NCBI GenBank assembly: GCA_040221415.1
Contig: JAVKEN010000018.1
Span: 1-53,611 of the forward strand
Origin: JAVKEN01 sp040221415
GTDB lineage: Bacteria > Pseudomonadota > Alphaproteobacteria > Rickettsiales > JABSSG01
DNA length: 53,611 nucleotides
Direction: 5' to 3'
The notes under the pieces were generated by a model. The model did not search any database, had not been told where the DNA came from, and saw only the letters and a program-made list of their open reading frames with translations. Position numbers and translations under genes: made by a program. Of this stretch, positions 8,155-17,072 are shown piece after piece; position 1 is the stretch's first letter; each line of letters opens with the position of its first letter.

Positions 8155-8263
8155 TTTCCAAAATTTAGATATGGTTTAGATATATCTAAGGTTCAACTTT
8201 ATTTTCATATATACTATATCACACTGATATACAGGATGTTAACACCCCCTGAAATAAAAAAAT

Positions 8264-8794
8264 TTAAAAGCGCTTGGCTAATCTGATAGCTAGTTTGCAG
8301 CCGGATTTTACCACTGAAGACAGAATTGGATATGCAGAGAATTTTTCAGCATCATTTTCTAAGGCAGTTTCTTTATGACCAATTTCATCTTCACGAAATT
8401 TTGTGATTTTACTTTTTAATTCCTTTTCAGAATCATTTAAAGAGTCTATCTGATCTTTATAATGATCGGCGATCACCTCTTCTACTGCTGTAGTGCAAGC
8501 CATTGCAGCCTTGGTTCCCATTTTTGCTGTTACAGCGCCAAGCGCATAGCCAATTGTGTGAACTAATGGATGTAGAATCGTTGGCCTGGTTTTTCTTTTG
8601 ACTATTTCGTTTTCAAAATAATCCAGATGCTCAACTTCACCATCAGCCATCTCTTGAATAATTTTTTTAGCTTCTGGATCTTTTATACAGTCCAACTGAC
8701 CTTGATAAATTCTTTTTGCGGCATACTCGCCTGCATGATTAACACGTAGGATTTCTGCTATTTCTTCTTTTTCATCAGCAAAGTGTTCACTCAT
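8264..8794 (-). CDS. coq7: Demethoxyubiquinone hydroxylase, COQ7 family
   Basis: Di-iron monooxygenase that adds the last ring hydroxyl group in ubiquinone synthesis, at the inner membrane. The 176 residues match the short bacterial/mitochondrial form. Di-iron ligands are visible as E23 (NHAGEYAA), E53xxH56 (GEVEH), E105 (AVEEV) and E137xxH140 (DEIGH), the two-fold repeated pattern of this family. The family needs O2, so its presence implies aerobic ubiquinone synthesis, in keeping with the bd oxidase and SCO1 in this window. It stands alone, facing away from the tRNA-Leu/tig block. Confidence 0.93.
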   Translation of the reverse strand: MSEHFADEKEEIAEILRVNHAGEYAAKRIYQGQLDCIKDPEAKKIIQEMADGEVEHLDYFENEIVKRKTRPTILHPLVHTIGYALGAVTAKMGTKAAMACTTAVEEVIADHYKDQIDSLNDSEKELKSKITKFREDEIGHKETALENDAEKFSAYPILSSVVKSGCKLAIRLAKRF

Positions 8795-8840
8795 TTTTAC
8801 ATCAGATAGTTTGGTTGTAGATAAATAATAGAATAATTTA

Positions 8841-8868
8841 TTGAAATTTCAAAAATTAATCCTATTCT
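8841..8868 (+). promoter_or_regulatory. Candidate promoter for tRNA-Leu and tig
   Basis: TTGAAA (8841-8846), a 16-base spacer and TATTCT (8863-8868). It ends 22 bases before the tRNA-Leu 5' end, and no other promoter is needed for the tig gene just downstream. Confidence 0.45.
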
Positions 8869-8890
8869 ATAGCCTAGTTTTCAAAAAGCT

Positions 8891-8975
8891 GCGGGTGTGG
8901 CGGAACTGGTAGACGCGCTAGATTTAGGTTCTAGTATCGCAAGATGTGGGGGTTCAAGTCCCTTCACCCGCACCA
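8891..8975 (+). tRNA. tRNA-Leu (anticodon TAG)
   Basis: An 85-nt class II tRNA with a long variable arm. The acceptor stem is GCGGGTG/CACCCGC, the anticodon loop TTTAGGT holds TAG, the T arm has GTTCAAGTC and CCA is encoded. It is probably processed from the transcript that continues into tig. Confidence 0.95.
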
Positions 8976-8998
8976 CAAAAATAAAAAGGTGCGTTTTC

Positions 8999-10330
8999 AT
9001 GCAGATAAAAGAGACTCAAAATAAAGATCTTGAAAGAAAATATGTTGTTAATATTAGCGCTAAAGATTTGGCCGCTGCTATTGATAAAAAAGCTGAAACA
9101 ATGGCAAAAGACATTAAGCTGGATGGTTTCAGAAAAGGCAAAGTGCCACCAACAGTGGTTAAGAAGCTTTATAAGGACTCTTTATACAAAGAAGTATCAG
9201 AAACTTTAATTCAAGAAGCTGCAGAGAAAATTGTTAAAGACAATAAACTTAAGTTAGCTACACAACCTAAGATTAATATCAAAAGTTTTGACCCAGAAAA
9301 AGGTGCAGAAATTACTTTTGATGCAGAATTATTCCCAGAAATTCCAGAGCTTGACCTTAAAAAGAAAGTTAAGCTAACAGATTATAAATTTACTTTGGAC
9401 CCTAAAGAAATTAAAGAGTCTGAAGATAGATTGTTAAATATGAATAAAGAGCTGAAAGATGCTAAATCTGGAACAAAAGCTAAAGATGGCGATACAGTTT
9501 TGATTGACTTCACAGGGTTTAGAGACGGCAAAGAATTCCCTGGTGGGTCTGCAAAGGATTATAAATTAGAACTTGGTAATGGCCACTTCATTCCTGGGTT
9601 TGAATCTGGGCTTGTTGGCTGTAAAGAAGGTGACAACAAAACATTAAAACTTAAATTTCCTGAAAATTATGGCTCTAAAGAGCATGCCGGAAAAAAAGTT
9701 GAGTTCAAAGTTGATGTTAAAAAAGTAATGCATGCTGAATTGCCGAAATTTGATGATGCATTTGCTAAAAAACTTCATCTTAAAGACGCAAAAGACTTAA
9801 AAGAAAAAATTAATGAGTCTTTAGAAGAAAATTATAACAGCATCAAACGTGCTGTAATGAAAAAGGATTTGTTTGATCAGCTTGAGAAATTAGCAAAGTT
9901 TGATTTGCCTCCTTCTATGGTTGAAGGCGAAAAGAATGCTCTTGTAGCTGATGCTGAAAGAAATGCTAAGGATAAAAAATTATCTGATGCTGAAAAGAAA
10001 AAACTTGAGAAAACTTATACTAAAATTGCTGAAAGAAGAGTGAAGCTTGGTATGATTCTTTCTGACATTGGTCAAAAAGAGAAAATTCAAGTTGAGAATA
10101 AAGACATTAATGCTGTAGTCTCAAAACAAGCACAGCAAATGCCTGGTCAAGAGCAAGCCATTATTGATTACTACAAAAACAACCCAAGAGCTCTTGAGGG
10201 AGTTAAAGGACAAATCTTAGAAGAAAAAGTAGTTGATAAACTTATCGCTGATGCTGGTAAGAAAGAAGAAAAAATTACTACTAAGAAGCTAATTGAACTT
10301 TCAAAAAAAGCTGACGAGTTGCAAGCTTAA
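8999..10330 (+). CDS. tig: Trigger factor, ribosome-associated chaperone and prolyl isomerase
   Basis: Binds the ribosome exit tunnel and helps nascent chains fold. The 443 residues show the N-terminal ribosome-binding domain (with GFRKGKVPP), then an FKBP-type isomerase domain near residues 155-240 (GDTVLIDFTGF, GFESGLVGCKEG), then a long lysine-rich helical C-terminal domain. The ATG at 8999 is preceded by AAAGGT. The open frame continues upstream into tRNA-Leu, but those codons are an artefact. It opens the block tig-clpP-clpX-lon-hup, an order conserved across proteobacteria. Confidence 0.95.
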   Translation: MQIKETQNKDLERKYVVNISAKDLAAAIDKKAETMAKDIKLDGFRKGKVPPTVVKKLYKDSLYKEVSETLIQEAAEKIVKDNKLKLATQPKINIKSFDPEKGAEITFDAELFPEIPELDLKKKVKLTDYKFTLDPKEIKESEDRLLNMNKELKDAKSGTKAKDGDTVLIDFTGFRDGKEFPGGSAKDYKLELGNGHFIPGFESGLVGCKEGDNKTLKLKFPENYGSKEHAGKKVEFKVDVKKVMHAELPKFDDAFAKKLHLKDAKDLKEKINESLEENYNSIKRAVMKKDLFDQLEKLAKFDLPPSMVEGEKNALVADAERNAKDKKLSDAEKKKLEKTYTKIAERRVKLGMILSDIGQKEKIQVENKDINAVVSKQAQQMPGQEQAIIDYYKNNPRALEGVKGQILEEKVVDKLIADAGKKEEKITTKKLIELSKKADELQA

Positions 10331-10380
10331 CTTTAAATTAACTATTTGATGTTAGTTTATTACAAAAAATAAGGTTTAAA

Positions 10381-10989
10381 ATGGCTGAACAAGAAATGAA
10401 TTTAGTACCAGTTGTAGTAGAGCAAACTAATCGTGGAGAACGTTCTTACGATATTTTCTCGCGTCTACTGAAAGAGAGAATTATTTTTGTCACTGGGCCA
10501 ATTCATGACACAATGGCTTCGCTTGTTGTGGCGCAATTACTGTTTTTAGAAGCAGAAAACCCAGAAAAAGACATTTCCATTTATGTGAATTCTCCAGGAG
10601 GATCAGTAACTTCTGGACTCGCGATGTATGATACTATGCAATATATCAAACCAAAAATCTCTACACTTTGCGTTGGGATGGCGGCTTCTGCTGGATCATT
10701 ATTGCTTATGGCTGGAGAAAAGGGGAAAAGATATTCTCTGCCAAATGCGAAAATTATGATTCACCAACCGCATATTAGCGGAATGCGTGGTCAAACTACA
10801 GATATTGAAATTCATGCAAAAGATTTAATAGATACTAAAAAGAGACTTAATAAAATCTATGCTGATCATACTGGACAGAAACAAAGTACGATTGATGAAA
10901 CAATGGAAAGAGATCGCTTCTTCAATCCTGATGAAGCACTAAAATTTGGTTTAATCGACAAGGTTATTACCAATAGAGCAGAAAAATAA
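10381..10989 (+). CDS. clpP: ClpP protease proteolytic subunit
   Basis: Serine peptidase that forms a double heptameric chamber and degrades proteins fed to it by ClpX. The 202 residues are the usual length. The catalytic serine S103 lies in GMAASAGSLL and the histidine H128 in MIHQPH; the handle-region GGSVTSGLAMYD is also present. AAGG lies upstream of the ATG. The gene precedes clpX by 15 bases, so the two are translated from one message. Confidence 0.97.
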   Translation: MAEQEMNLVPVVVEQTNRGERSYDIFSRLLKERIIFVTGPIHDTMASLVVAQLLFLEAENPEKDISIYVNSPGGSVTSGLAMYDTMQYIKPKISTLCVGMAASAGSLLLMAGEKGKRYSLPNAKIMIHQPHISGMRGQTTDIEIHAKDLIDTKKRLNKIYADHTGQKQSTIDETMERDRFFNPDEALKFGLIDKVITNRAEK

Positions 10990-11004
10990 GCTGGGAGGCT
11001 TGTT

Positions 11005-12261
11005 ATGACTAAAAAAGACGATACTAAAAAAGAATTAAATTGTTCATTCTGTGGCAAAAGCCAGTTTGAAGTAAAAAAGTTGATTGCCGGACCTTCAGTC
11101 TATATCTGTAGTGAGTGTATTGAGCTTTGCCAAGACATTATCACAGAAGAATTTGGTGCGGGATCTTCTGACAAAACTTCATTGAAAGATGTACCTAAGC
11201 CCTCTGAAATCTTCTCAGTCTTGAACGATTACGTCATCGGCCAGGAACGAGCTAAGAAATCTCTAGCTGTTGCAGTCTATAATCATTATAAAAGGCTTAA
11301 CTCTAAGGGCACCTCTGATGTTGAGATCTCAAAATCTAACATCATGCTAATTGGTCCCACTGGTTCTGGTAAAACTTTACTTGCACAAACATTAGCAAGA
11401 ATTCTTGATGTACCATTTACTATGGCGGATGCAACGTCTTTGACTGAAGCTGGTTACGTTGGTGAAGATGTTGAAAATATTATTTTAAGATTACTACAAT
11501 CTTGCAATTACAATGTTGATAAAGCTCAACGTGGTATTGTATACATCGATGAAATTGATAAAATCACCCGTAAATCAGAAAACCCATCGATAACTCGTGA
11601 TGTTTCTGGTGAAGGTGTACAGCAATCATTATTGAAACTGATGGAGGGTACAGTTGCTTCTGTTCCGCCTCAAGGTGGTAGAAAGCACCCTCAGCAAGAT
11701 TTTATCCAAGTAGACACAACAAATATCCTATTTATTTGCGGTGGTGCATTTAATGGGCTTGAGAAAATTATCTCTAACCGTATTGAAGGATATAAAGTTG
11801 GTTTTGGTGCGCAACTTAATGACAAAAAGGAATTAGATAATATTTTCAGCAAAGTTGAACCTGATGATCTTGTGAAGTTCGGTTTAATTCCAGAGTTTAT
11901 CGGAAGACTTCCAGTGATTTCTACTCTTGAGAATTTAGATAAAGGAGCATTAACGGCTATTCTTACTGAACCTAAGAATGCTCTTGTAAAGCAATATAAC
12001 AAGCTTTTTGATATGGAAAATGTCAGCCTTGAGTTCACTGATGATGGTATTGCAGCGATAGTTGAAAAGGCACTAAAGCGCAAAACAGGCGCACGTGGTC
12101 TTAGAGCTATTATGGAAGAAAACCTGCTCGAAACAATGTATGAAATTCCAGGTCTTGAAGACGTTAGTAAAGTTGTAATCGACAAGAGTACAATTAATAA
12201 TGGAACTAAGCCGCTGATTGTTTATAAAGAATCACAAACAAAACAAAAGAAATCTTCATAG
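11005..12261 (+). CDS. clpX: ATP-dependent unfoldase ClpX
   Basis: AAA+ unfoldase that recognises tagged substrates and threads them into ClpP. Its 418 residues carry an N-terminal C4 zinc finger (C13, C16, C35, C38), Walker A GPTGSGKT near residue 117, Walker B VYIDEIDKI, and the C-terminal GARGLRAIMEE sensor-2 region. A strong ribosome site (GGGAGG) precedes the ATG. It follows clpP by 15 bases and sits about 70 bases before lon. Confidence 0.97.
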   Translation: MTKKDDTKKELNCSFCGKSQFEVKKLIAGPSVYICSECIELCQDIITEEFGAGSSDKTSLKDVPKPSEIFSVLNDYVIGQERAKKSLAVAVYNHYKRLNSKGTSDVEISKSNIMLIGPTGSGKTLLAQTLARILDVPFTMADATSLTEAGYVGEDVENIILRLLQSCNYNVDKAQRGIVYIDEIDKITRKSENPSITRDVSGEGVQQSLLKLMEGTVASVPPQGGRKHPQQDFIQVDTTNILFICGGAFNGLEKIISNRIEGYKVGFGAQLNDKKELDNIFSKVEPDDLVKFGLIPEFIGRLPVISTLENLDKGALTAILTEPKNALVKQYNKLFDMENVSLEFTDDGIAAIVEKALKRKTGARGLRAIMEENLLETMYEIPGLEDVSKVVIDKSTINNGTKPLIVYKESQTKQKKSS

Positions 12262-12330
12262 TTCATTCTACCACTTGAATTTGCTATATGAATGATTATA
12301 TGATTAGTATAAACAAAAAGAGCATTTTCA

Positions 12331-14730
12331 ATGGCAGAAGAAATCAAATATCAATTTAGCCCATTAGTTCCACTTAGAGATATAGTTCTCTTTCCCAAGA
12401 TGATAGCACCTCTGTTTGTGGGCAGGCATAAATCAGTGCAAGCTATTAAATATGCTCAAGAAAGCAAAAAAGATCTGATTCTGGTTACCCAGAAGAATTC
12501 TGATATTAACGACCCTAAAGAAGAAGATTTATATAAGGTTGGCGTAAAAGCTAAAATTGTCCAGTCAATTAAACTTCCAGATGGAACTCTAAAGGTTCTG
12601 GTTGAAGCTAAAGAGCGAGTTAAGTTAGTCCAAGTTATTTATAACAAAGATCATATGCAGGTCATGGTCGAGAATATAGCTATTGCTGATGATACTAGCA
12701 TGAAATCAAAAGCTCTCGCTAAAGCGTTGATTGGCAAGTTTGAAGAATATGCAAAACTTAATAGCAAAATCAATCATGAAGCTTTACAAGTTTTAGAAAA
12801 TGCCACTGAAACTTCACATATTACTGACCTTGTTGCTGCTAACTTACAAGTTGATATTGCCAAGAAACAAGAAATTCTAGAGATCACTGACGTTAAGAAA
12901 AGGTTAGAAACAGTAATTAAAGATACTCAATATGAAATCAGCTTAATCGAGACTGAGCACAAAATTCGTGATGATGTCAAAACTCAAATGGAAAAGAATC
13001 AAAAAGAATATTTCCTTAATGAGCAACTAAAAGCAATTAACAAAGAGTTGGGCCATCAAGAAGATGTGAAAAGCGAGGTTGCTGAGATTGAAGAAAAGAT
13101 CAAAAAGCTGAAATTATCTAAGGATGCACGCAAGAAAGCGGAGAGTGAGCTTAAAAAATTAAAGATGATGAACGGTATGTCTGCTGAAGCAATGATTACC
13201 CGTAACTATCTTGATACTTTGCTTTCATTACCATGGGGTAAGAAATCTAAGCTGAAAAATAGCATTCCTAGAGCTGAAACTATATTAAATTCAGATCATT
13301 ACGGCTTAGAAAAAATCAAAGAAAGGATCCTTGAATATTTAGCAGTTCAAAAGAGAACTAAGAGCTTAAAGGGACCGATTCTTTGTTTTGTAGGCCCTCC
13401 GGGTGTTGGTAAGACTTCCCTTGCAAGATCTATTGCAGAAGCTACTGGTAGAAAATATGCTCGCTTCTCTTTAGGAGGCGTGCGAGACGAGGCTGAAATT
13501 AGAGGTCACCGTAAAACATATCTGGGATCTATGCCTGGTAAAATTCTAAATCATATAAAGAAAACGGAAACAACAAACCCGGTTCTTCTACTTGATGAGA
13601 TTGACAAAATGGGCATGGATTATCGTGGCGACCCTGCTGCTGCATTGCTGGAAGTGTTAGACCCTGAACAGAATGATAAATTTATCGATCATTATATTGA
13701 GGTAGAATATGACCTATCAAACGTACTATTTATAGCAACCGCGAACTCTTACAATATCCCCCGCCCTCTTCTTGATCGTATGGAAATTATTAGAGTCGAA
13801 GGATATATCGAAGATGAAAAGGTTCAGATTGCTAAGAAACACTTACTGCCTAAGCAGCTCAAAAATCATAAATTAACTAAAAAAGAATTAAAAATTAATG
13901 ATGCTGCATTATTAGACATTATCAGATATTACACTAAAGAATCTGGGGTACGTAATTTAGAAAGAGAAATCTCAAAAATCGCAAGAAAATCTGTAATTAA
14001 AATCGAAAGAGATGGCGTGAAGAGCATCAGCGTCGGAGCAAAGAACCTTGAGGAATTCCTTGGAGTAAGAAAATTTGACTTTGGTAGGTCCGAGAAAGAT
14101 AACATCGTTGGTGTTACAACTGGTCTTGCATTCACAGAAGTTGGTGGTGACATATTATCTATTGAAGCACTTAGTCTGCCAGGAAAAGGCAGGGTGAAGG
14201 CAACAGGTAAACTTGGCGATGTGATGCAAGAATCCGCACAAGCAGCTTATAGCTATTTCAGATCTAACTGTACTAACTTGGGATTAACGCCTCCGCAAGT
14301 TATGAAGAAAGATGTGCACATACACGTTCCTGCTGGGGCTACTCCAAAAGACGGGCCGTCAGCTGGTGCAGCTATTTTCACATCTATAGTTTCTTGCATG
14401 ACGGGAATACCAGTAAATAAAACAGTAGCAATGACTGGTGAAATAACTTTAAGGGGTAGGATTCTACCTATCGGCGGATTAAAAGAAAAATTACTTGCTG
14501 CATTAAGAAGTGGAATAAAAACAGTTCTTATTCCAGAAGATAATAAAAGAGATTTAAAAGAAATCCCTAAAAACATCACTGAAGAACTTAAAATAATCCC
14601 TGTAAAGCATGCTGACGAAGTGTTAAAGCGTGCCTTAACAGACACACTCACACCGGTAAAATGGTCCGAATCATCTGAAATAGAAGGATTTATTGAGAAA
14701 AATAAAGAAAATAGCGTTGTAACGCATTGA
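12331..14730 (+). CDS. lon: ATP-dependent Lon protease
   Basis: Cytosolic quality-control protease. The 799 residues hold the N-terminal substrate-binding domain (1-200), a coiled-coil linker (200-290), the AAA+ module with Walker A GPPGVGKT and Walker B LLLDEIDKM, and the C-terminal peptidase with catalytic Ser677 in DGPSAGAA. The lysine of the Ser-Lys dyad lies in the following TGEITLRG...GGLKEK segment. The 70-base gap before it contains a weak promoter-like pair, TTGCTA at 12281 and TAGTAT at 12305, so lon may have its own transcription as well as readthrough from clpX. Confidence 0.97.
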   Translation: MAEEIKYQFSPLVPLRDIVLFPKMIAPLFVGRHKSVQAIKYAQESKKDLILVTQKNSDINDPKEEDLYKVGVKAKIVQSIKLPDGTLKVLVEAKERVKLVQVIYNKDHMQVMVENIAIADDTSMKSKALAKALIGKFEEYAKLNSKINHEALQVLENATETSHITDLVAANLQVDIAKKQEILEITDVKKRLETVIKDTQYEISLIETEHKIRDDVKTQMEKNQKEYFLNEQLKAINKELGHQEDVKSEVAEIEEKIKKLKLSKDARKKAESELKKLKMMNGMSAEAMITRNYLDTLLSLPWGKKSKLKNSIPRAETILNSDHYGLEKIKERILEYLAVQKRTKSLKGPILCFVGPPGVGKTSLARSIAEATGRKYARFSLGGVRDEAEIRGHRKTYLGSMPGKILNHIKKTETTNPVLLLDEIDKMGMDYRGDPAAALLEVLDPEQNDKFIDHYIEVEYDLSNVLFIATANSYNIPRPLLDRMEIIRVEGYIEDEKVQIAKKHLLPKQLKNHKLTKKELKINDAALLDIIRYYTKESGVRNLEREISKIARKSVIKIERDGVKSISVGAKNLEEFLGVRKFDFGRSEKDNIVGVTTGLAFTEVGGDILSIEALSLPGKGRVKATGKLGDVMQESAQAAYSYFRSNCTNLGLTPPQVMKKDVHIHVPAGATPKDGPSAGAAIFTSIVSCMTGIPVNKTVAMTGEITLRGRILPIGGLKEKLLAALRSGIKTVLIPEDNKRDLKEIPKNITEELKIIPVKHADEVLKRALTDTLTPVKWSESSEIEGFIEKNKENSVVTH

Positions 14731-14823
14731 CAGAAGTAGTTTTTTATAGAAAACTAACCTATGTAATGCTTGCGTTAGTAGGAATTACACCAAATTTGTT
14801 TAACTAAATATGGGTCTATTAAG

Positions 14824-15096
14824 ATGAATAAACAAGAACTTATTTCAATGATTTCAGATCAAACAGGTCTTACTAAAGCTGACGTTAACAGAGTTGTTGA
14901 TGGCTACCATGAAGCTATCATGCACGCTCTTAAAAAAGGCGGCGATGTAAGATTAGTTGGTTTCGGTACATTCCTAGTTGGCCATAGAGCTGCTACAACA
15001 GGTCGTAACCCAAGAACTGGTGAAGCAATTAAGATTCCAGCTTCTAAGCGTCCTAAGTTCAGACCTGGTAAGCAACTTGTTGATGCTGTAAACTGA
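14824..15096 (+). CDS. hup: HU-type nucleoid protein
   Basis: Small DNA-bending protein that compacts the nucleoid. It is 90 residues, the usual HU length, with the N-terminal helical dimerisation half (MNKQELISMIS) and the DNA-binding arm signature GFGTFLVGHRAATTGRNPRTGE followed by the usual proline-containing end. It stands directly after lon, as in many proteobacteria, and is followed by the strongest terminator in this region. Residues alone do not separate HU-alpha from HU-beta. Confidence 0.95.
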   Translation: MNKQELISMISDQTGLTKADVNRVVDGYHEAIMHALKKGGDVRLVGFGTFLVGHRAATTGRNPRTGEAIKIPASKRPKFRPGKQLVDAVN

Positions 15097-15132
15097 AATA
15101 CAGCCTTAACAAAGGTACCATACAAATAAATT

Positions 15133-15159
15133 AAGCCGCTTTTTAGCGGCTTTTTTTTT
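15133..15159 (+). terminator. Strong intrinsic terminator after hup
   Basis: A perfect 8-bp stem (AAGCCGCT / AGCGGCTT) with a TTTT loop, followed by seven further T. It closes the tig-clpP-clpX-lon-hup block. Confidence 0.92.
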
Positions 15160-15199
15160 GCCCTTTTATGTTATAAACAGACCAAATGAGGAGAGAGCA

Positions 15200-15919
15200 A
15201 TGATAAAATTGGCTAGTAATCACGAATATTCGTCTAAAATATTTGCCTGTGACTATAAATATTTCAACAATTTATTAAAAACTCAAGAGTCACAATTATT
15301 AGATACAAGGTTCTATATGTCTCAGGAAGTATCGTTCTCTGCTATATGCGCTGCATCAACAGCTGGATGTAATAGTTTAGTAGAGTTATTCTTAAATTCA
15401 GGTGCTAAAGTAAATGATAGATGCGTATACGGGACAACACCACTCATTGCAGCAGCTAGAGAGAATCATCCTAATACTGTTAGTAAGCTTCTTAACTATG
15501 GTGCAGAACCTGATTTAAAAAGAGTTGATGGTATTTCTGCTGCTCATTTGGCTGCTATAAAGAACTCAGTAGATATTTTACGCGATCTGTGGGAATTTGG
15601 TGCAGATATTGATGCAAAAAGTAATATAGGTCACACACCACTGCATTATGCTGCTTTTTTAGGGAATCAATACTCCGTAGAGTTTCTAATATCCAAAAGA
15701 GCTAACACTAAGGCTCTTGATAATGCTGGAAAGTTACCAGCTCATTATGCAGCGGCTAAACAACATGATTTCATATTCAGCCTCTTGATATCAAATTACG
15801 CCACCCAGAGCAATGATTATAATTATGAATCGATTACTTTCCACTTTTATCCGAATGAAACTTTAAGTGGAAATTATGAAGTATATAATTACAACGGTTC
15901 TGATGTAATTCAATTATGA
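15200..15919 (+). CDS. Ankyrin-repeat protein
   Basis: A 239-residue protein with about five consecutive ankyrin repeats between residues 40 and 195. Well-formed units include TPLIAAARENHPNTVSKLL, SAAHLAAIKNSVDILRDL and TPLHYAAFLGNQYSVEFLI. A short tail rich in Asn and Tyr follows. The ATG at 15200 is chosen because of the strong ribosome site GAGGAGAG just upstream; an upstream TTG at 15158 lies inside the hup terminator. No signal peptide or membrane helix is seen. Ankyrin proteins in this group are often secreted to bind host proteins, but the partner cannot be read from sequence. Its last six bases overlap the opposite-strand cydX-like gene. Confidence 0.8.
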   Translation: MIKLASNHEYSSKIFACDYKYFNNLLKTQESQLLDTRFYMSQEVSFSAICAASTAGCNSLVELFLNSGAKVNDRCVYGTTPLIAAARENHPNTVSKLLNYGAEPDLKRVDGISAAHLAAIKNSVDILRDLWEFGADIDAKSNIGHTPLHYAAFLGNQYSVEFLISKRANTKALDNAGKLPAHYAAAKQHDFIFSLLISNYATQSNDYNYESITFHFYPNETLSGNYEVYNYNGSDVIQL

Positions 15920-16066
15920 TGCCATTTTTATTAGAAATTTAAATGGATAAGTCAGAATCATAACTGCAATCAAACCCCCTACCCATAAAGATACAAACCA
16001 AATCCATTGTCTTATTTTTTTGTTATTGGCCAGGTAGTTCTTAATCTTAGTCGTACATTTTTTCAT
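15914..16066 (-). CDS. cydX: Small bd-oxidase subunit, CydX-like (DUF2474 type)
   Basis: A 50-codon gene reading from the ATG at 16066 to TAA at 15914. The product has a basic N-terminus and one membrane helix with the pattern WIWFVSLWVGGLIAV, then a tyrosine-proline turn and a short basic end. This matches the small proteins (DUF2474/CydX type) encoded right after cydB in many proteobacteria, which stabilise the haem site of cytochrome bd. It overlaps cydB by 20 bases in another frame, so it is translationally coupled to it. Its stop overlaps the end of the opposing ankyrin gene. Confidence 0.8.
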   Translation of the reverse strand: MKKCTTKIKNYLANNKKIRQWIWFVSLWVGGLIAVMILTYPFKFLIKMAS

Positions 16067-17072
16067 GAGAACTTTTACCACGAAACACATAATAACAATA
16101 TCCTGTATACCCCAGAATCACTGGCAACAATATAACAACTCCTATTAAAACTAAGGACAAGCTAGGAGATGCCGCTGCTGCATCCCAGATATTATAATTA
16201 TATGGAATAATCCATGGATACAAACTAAGAGCCAACCCAATATATCCCATTAAAAAAATACCTATGGAACCAAAAAACGGCCTGTAGTCACATTTCTTTG
16301 CATAGAGCTCTCTCCACACAAATGCAAATAAACATGCTGTTATTAATGGTATTATAGATAAATAATAAATATTTGGTTTACTAAACCAGAAATCCTCAAC
16401 GCTAAGGTCAATCAATGGCACGATAATACTCACTAGGACCATAAATATAGCAACCATACCCAGCGCATAAAAAGCAACTCTGCGAGCCCAGTCCTGAGTC
16501 TGGTCATCCGTTTTCATAATTATCCAGGTAGAACCCAAAAGCGAATATCCAAACACTACAGCAATTCCAACCAAAGTGCTAAATCCAGAAGCCCAGTCTA
16601 ATGGCCCTCCAGCAAAGTTCCTCCCATCTACTGTCACACCCTCTATAAATGCTCCTAAGATCATACCTTGAGAAAATGCTGCACCTAAAGAACCAAAATG
16701 AAACACATAGTCCCAAATACGTTTATTCTTCTGTTCGGATTTATATCTAAACTCAAATGCAATACCTCTCATAATAAGACCAAATAGCATTATAAATATG
16801 GGCATGTAAAAAGCGGATAGTAATATTGAATAAGCCAGAGGAAATGCTACAAACAACCCTCCTCCACCAAGTACAAGCCAAGTTTGATTACCATCCCAAA
16901 ATGGTGCAATCGAATTCATCATTTTATCACGTGCTTTTTCATGCGGAGCAAATGCAAATAGAATACCTACTCCCAAGCCGAATCCATCTAACAGCACATA
17001 AAGAAATATTGCAGTTGCAATAATGAATCCCCATAACAAAGGTAAGTCTATATACGGTGAAAAATCAATCAT
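16047..17072 (-). CDS. cydB: Cytochrome bd-type ubiquinol oxidase subunit II
   Basis: Membrane subunit that pairs with CydA to oxidise ubiquinol and reduce O2. It is 341 residues with about eight or nine hydrophobic segments. The N-terminal FYVLLDGFGLGVG-like stretch (here LYVLLDGFGLGVGILF) and FWDGNQTWLVLGGGGLFVAFP are typical of subunit II, the latter of the cyanide-insensitive (CioB) branch. Its ATG follows the cydA stop with no gap, and its end overlaps the small cydX-like gene, giving a three-gene cydABX operon. Confidence 0.93.
   Translation of the reverse strand: MIDFSPYIDLPLLWGFIIATAIFLYVLLDGFGLGVGILFAFAPHEKARDKMMNSIAPFWDGNQTWLVLGGGGLFVAFPLAYSILLSAFYMPIFIMLFGLIMRGIAFEFRYKSEQKNKRIWDYVFHFGSLGAAFSQGMILGAFIEGVTVDGRNFAGGPLDWASGFSTLVGIAVVFGYSLLGSTWIIMKTDDQTQDWARRVAFYALGMVAIFMVLVSIIVPLIDLSVEDFWFSKPNIYYLSIIPLITACLFAFVWRELYAKKCDYRPFFGSIGIFLMGYIGLALSLYPWIIPYNYNIWDAAAASPSLSLVLIGVVILLPVILGYTGYCYYVFRGKSSHEKMYD

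Noticed and set aside
8165..8190. Inverted repeat TTAGATAT / ATATCTAA after the histidine-rich protein gene
   Set aside because: The stem is all weak pairs and there is no T run after it, so it is not called as a terminator.
8897..8998. Open frame that extends tig upstream through tRNA-Leu
   Set aside because: The first 34 codons are a translation of the tRNA gene. The real start is the ATG at 8999 behind AAAGGT.
11691..12185. Long antisense frame in clpX
   Set aside because: It is a serine-rich shadow of a conserved gene on the other strand and lacks a ribosome site; the same applies to the antisense frames inside lon, recG, gyrA, thrS, gap and pgk.
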